Positions 6,101 through 8,632 of a DNA stretch of 8,632 nt are shown one piece after another (within the stretch, counting starts at the first letter, position 1; each line of letters begins with the position of its first letter). The notes under the pieces were generated by a model. It saw only the letters and a program-made list of their open reading frames with translations. It had not been told where the DNA came from and did no database searches. This stretch comes from Candidatus Babelota bacterium (GTDB lineage: Bacteria > Dependentiae > Babeliae > Babeliales > JABCYS01). A program made the translations under genes and the position numbers. The stretch is from the NCBI GenBank assembly GCA_013290085.1, contig JABCYS010000037.1, positions 1-8,632 of the forward strand, read 5' to 3'.

Positions 6101-7729
6101 TCAAGCACTCGGGCTTGGGGAACCGAACTTAGAAACAAAATATTTCATATCATCGTCGGCAAAACGCAATCCAAACCCGAAGAAGGCGTTGGCATTGTGT
6201 TTACTAATAAAGTCATCCGCACCAAATGTCATGTACATGCTGTTAAACATGAAGACACGGTTGAGCCACTTGAGGTGAGGACGCTGATCATTGAGACGGT
6301 CATCGCCGTAGAAGTCGTATGCTTCTAAGCTGGTCACCCAACGGAATTTCTCATTTCTAAATGGTATGTCGTAATCCACCGCTACACCACCACTATTTTC
6401 AAACACACCAAATCGCAGAGCTACATCGTTAAATGCTTTTGCAAGTTGTAGGTTGAACTTGAGCCCACCACGATACTGAATGGTGGTTTCTTTGCATTGC
6501 TGATCGAAAATTTGAACTTTCGTAGTAGTCACACCAAGATCAGGAATTTCTCCGGTAGAACAATCATTTGGTATCAGACCACTCGGTTCTGGAAACCGTT
6601 TCATTTCTGTGTACCGCTGTACCCAACCTTTTCTGCTGCCAACCGCTTGGAGTACATAGAATCGATCTTCTGCCGTGTGAATACGAACACCGAAATATCC
6701 TTTTGCATCTTTTTTATCTATATCGCTATCAATGTGGTCAACAAAGTTTTCTCCAACGCCCCACATATTTTCTGAGTGCGCATCAAAGACAATGCCAAGT
6801 CTTTCCACTTTAGCAAAATAGTTTTTCAGACCCTGAACCGCCATTTTAATGTCGCCGTAGGTTTCATCTTCCGTTACTAATTTACCCAGAAGACCTTTGC
6901 CTGAATTAATCTTATCGGCAACTTCTCCAACACTCTTTAAACCATCACGAGCTTGAATAGCTGCGTCTTCAATAGCACCGGCGGAAGATTCAAACTTGTT
7001 AGCTATTCTGCTCAGATCACGGTCAACGGCATTGGAAACATTTTCAATGCCGTGTTGGATTGATGGCCAACCGGTACGAATTTCACGAGCAAGATCTTTA
7101 AAGTCAGTGAGCATTGAATTAATGTTATTTTCATTATGCCGTACTGTTCGATCAAGTGTTTCTGAGAATGCCGCCATACTGTTTGCCGCGGAACTAAAAT
7201 TATCAAACATAGAACGGAGCTGCTCTGTTTCCTGTGAACCGACGACATCTTTTAATGAACCGGTAATATCCTCAACGTTGGTAGCAATGGTCTTAAACTT
7301 TCGTAACAACTCGTCGATATTCACCGGTGGCTGAGCGGGTTTACCCAATGCTTGGCCAGAGCCGAGTGCTGGCAACATAGGATCACCGGGATTAATTTCT
7401 AAATATTTACTACCCAACAAACCTTCTTGACGGACAAGGGCATGAGCATCGCGATAAATATGATAGCGTTTGTTGACCATGACATAGGCCTTGGCCTGCA
7501 GGGCACCGTCTTGAAGAAGTTCAATGCCTTCTACCCAACCAACTTTAACGCCAGCGATTTTTACATCTGCTTTTTTTTGTAATCCAGAAACATCTTCAAA
7601 ATAAACGGTGTAGGGATAGTAATCTTTTCTGTCGAATCTAAAGACACCGATGTTGAACGTCATGTAAAAAAAGATGCCTAAAGCAACGATGATAAATAAA
7701 CCAACACTGGTTTCAGCTTTAATCTGCAA
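6101..7729 (-). CDS. MlaD/MCE-family lipid transport protein with C-terminal beta-barrel-like domain
   Basis: MCE-domain proteins carry lipids between the inner and outer membranes. This 542-residue protein has one N-terminal membrane anchor at about 9-24, and an MCE domain at about 38-115 (VYFEDVSGLQKKADVKIAGV, then EGLLGSKYLEINPGDP). A long helical region at about 135-275 follows, then NSGKGLLGKLVTEDETY at 275-291, a motif recurring in MCE proteins. The last 230 residues alternate aromatic and polar residues in strand-like blocks (RFYVLQAVGSRKGWV, LALRF-type strands, NAFFGFGLRFADDD) and resemble an outer-membrane barrel. E. coli MlaD is only 183 residues. The start is TTG 7729, justified by AAAAGGAA six bases upstream and no ATG nearby. 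It follows the GspK-like gene by 13 bases. No MlaE or MlaF partner is in the window, and the gene converges with the 358-residue membrane protein. Confidence 0.88.
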   Translation of the reverse strand: MQIKAETSVGLFIIVALGIFFYMTFNIGVFRFDRKDYYPYTVYFEDVSGLQKKADVKIAGVKVGWVEGIELLQDGALQAKAYVMVNKRYHIYRDAHALVRQEGLLGSKYLEINPGDPMLPALGSGQALGKPAQPPVNIDELLRKFKTIATNVEDITGSLKDVVGSQETEQLRSMFDNFSSAANSMAAFSETLDRTVRHNENNINSMLTDFKDLAREIRTGWPSIQHGIENVSNAVDRDLSRIANKFESSAGAIEDAAIQARDGLKSVGEVADKINSGKGLLGKLVTEDETYGDIKMAVQGLKNYFAKVERLGIVFDAHSENMWGVGENFVDHIDSDIDKKDAKGYFGVRIHTAEDRFYVLQAVGSRKGWVQRYTEMKRFPEPSGLIPNDCSTGEIPDLGVTTTKVQIFDQQCKETTIQYRGGLKFNLQLAKAFNDVALRFGVFENSGGVAVDYDIPFRNEKFRWVTSLEAYDFYGDDRLNDQRPHLKWLNRVFMFNSMYMTFGADDFISKHNANAFFGFGLRFADDDMKYFVSKFGSPSPSA

Positions 7730-7735
7730 AGTGTG

Positions 7736-7743
7736 TTCCTTTT
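7736..7743 (-). promoter_or_regulatory. ribosome binding site that fixes a TTG start
   Basis: On the minus strand AAAAGGAA is followed by CACACT and then TTG (7729-7727). The six-base spacing is ideal, and the encoded N-terminus leads straight into the membrane anchor, so TTG is the likely start of the MCE gene. The site overlaps the stop codon of the upstream gene by one base. Confidence 0.65.
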
Positions 7744-8632
7744 CAGATCCAATACATTCTTTTTATGATAAATGGAGAAGCACTGCTCCCTTTTTTATTA
7801 GTGTGCTTTTCTATAATCACTAACATGCGCTGTGAAATCTTGCCAACTTTTCCATAACTTAGCACAGAAAATGTTAGCGGTTCAAATTGAGAGTCTAGCA
7901 CAGAATCTATATCTTTAGGCAAGCTCGTAAAGTCCTTGCCATAAAGTGGTTTTAAAATGGTGTCCCAATCAGCCTTCCAGTCAATTTTTGGTTTCATATT
8001 TTGCAATAAATTTTTTATTTCTTCGGTACGTTTTTTTATTTGACCGTCTTGTGCCCGAGCAAGACCAAGTACCGCACATACTGAATCTGAAAAGAGCAAC
8101 GGATCAATAAGTTCTTTCTGCGTGCTGACGGTAAAAAGATCAGTCAAATACACAGGTCGCTTACCTTTTTTTTCTTGGTCTGATGGCGGTTCATAAAAAA
8201 CTAGATTTTTAAACGGAGCAAATTCAGCGCTCGCAAAAAGTTCTGTTACATCGTTAAAAGGATAGCCGCGTTCCTTTAATAATTTTTCAAAAGCAGGAAA
8301 CAAATCTTTGCCGCCAACAAAATCTTTCACGCGCTTAAATAATTCTTCGGCAATTTTTCGCATGCCGCCGTTTGGCTGATCTTCGTTAATAAATTTTTTC
8401 TTGGGAAAATCATAGAATGCATTGAGATTAAATTTCCCCTGCTCGCACATAACACATATCTGCAGAGCTCCTTCAATGCCGTCCCGCCCCTGCGTGAAGG
8501 TAAACTGTTGCCAGCGATTAAGAGCAGGTACGAGGGCTTTCTGTAATTGTGGTTTTTCTATCGGCTGCTCACTGGTAGTAGTAAAAAGTTGACTCATCGC
8601 AACTTGTACGCCACCCAGGGCAAGCCTTTTTG
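7743..8632 (-). CDS. GspK-like minor pseudopilin, partial (start outside window)
   Basis: The frame is open from the right edge to TGA at 7743-7745, 295 visible residues. An ATG at 8597 gives 284 residues, but no Shine-Dalgarno precedes it and the reading continues upstream as KRLALGGVQVA, so I treat that Met as internal. Resemblance to GspK, the tip pseudopilin of type II secretion, rests on RLALGGVQVAMSQLF (the stretch expected just after the pilin helix), EQGKFNLNAF (GspK typically has a GKxNLN motif here), LTDLFTVSTQKELIDP (like the second FTV..GKIN block) and an FIIKRMYWI end. The pilin-type N-terminus that would prove it lies outside the window. CVMC just before the GKFNLN motif could be a disulphide or metal site. 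It is 13 bases upstream of the MCE gene and probably cotranscribed with it. Family assignment is by pattern only. Confidence 0.5.
   Translation of the reverse strand, partial: KRLALGGVQVAMSQLFTTTSEQPIEKPQLQKALVPALNRWQQFTFTQGRDGIEGALQICVMCEQGKFNLNAFYDFPKKKFINEDQPNGGMRKIAEELFKRVKDFVGGKDLFPAFEKLLKERGYPFNDVTELFASAEFAPFKNLVFYEPPSDQEKKGKRPVYLTDLFTVSTQKELIDPLLFSDSVCAVLGLARAQDGQIKKRTEEIKNLLQNMKPKIDWKADWDTILKPLYGKDFTSLPKDIDSVLDSQFEPLTFSVLSYGKVGKISQRMLVIIEKHTNKKGSSASPFIIKRMYWI

Noticed and set aside
8595..8597. ATG 8597 as the true start of the GspK-like gene
   Set aside because: There is no Shine-Dalgarno, and the open frame with family-like residues continues to the window edge.

Overview
The window looks like chromosomal DNA from a Gram-negative (two-membrane) bacterium of moderate, slightly AT-rich composition. 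Two things point to an outer membrane: an MlaD/MCE-type lipid-transport protein with a barrel-like C-terminus, and a protein resembling a type II secretion minor pseudopilin. The valyl-tRNA synthetase is the short type that I associate from memory with Rickettsia and some other host-dependent lineages. My best guess is a host-associated bacterium such as Dependentiae (TM6). That assignment is inference, because the window has no rRNA or other decisive marker.

Layout, left to right. Bases 1-303 hold the C-terminal end of a TPR-repeat protein (+). Bases 304-494 are non-coding, with an imperfect direct repeat, small hairpins and a 12-bp perfect palindrome that runs into the next start codon. Bases 495-3409 are a two-gene unit, valS and ybeY (+), overlapping by 4 bp (ATGA); both serve translation. 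Bases 3507-4160 (+) and 4241-4819 (-) are two convergent paralogous nitroreductases, about 65% identical by eye. One carries a Sec-type signal peptide and the other does not. A 10-bp hairpin lies between them.

Bases 4976-6052 (+) encode a 358-residue protein I do not recognise. It has a glycine-rich hydrophobic N-terminus, a long polar low-complexity region with two sets of short tandem repeats, a membrane segment and a helical C-terminal domain. It has a good promoter and ribosome binding site and reads as a real gene. Bases 6101-8632 are a minus-strand unit: a partial GspK-like gene open to the right edge, followed after a 13-base gap by an MlaD/MCE-domain gene with a TTG start.

The most notable items are the MCE protein that appears to join an inner-membrane anchor to an outer-membrane barrel, the exported/cytosolic nitroreductase pair, the unrecognised membrane protein, and the palindrome at the valS start. 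No CRISPR array, insertion sequence, rRNA or complete tRNA was found. The longest stretch without a gene is about 190 bases.
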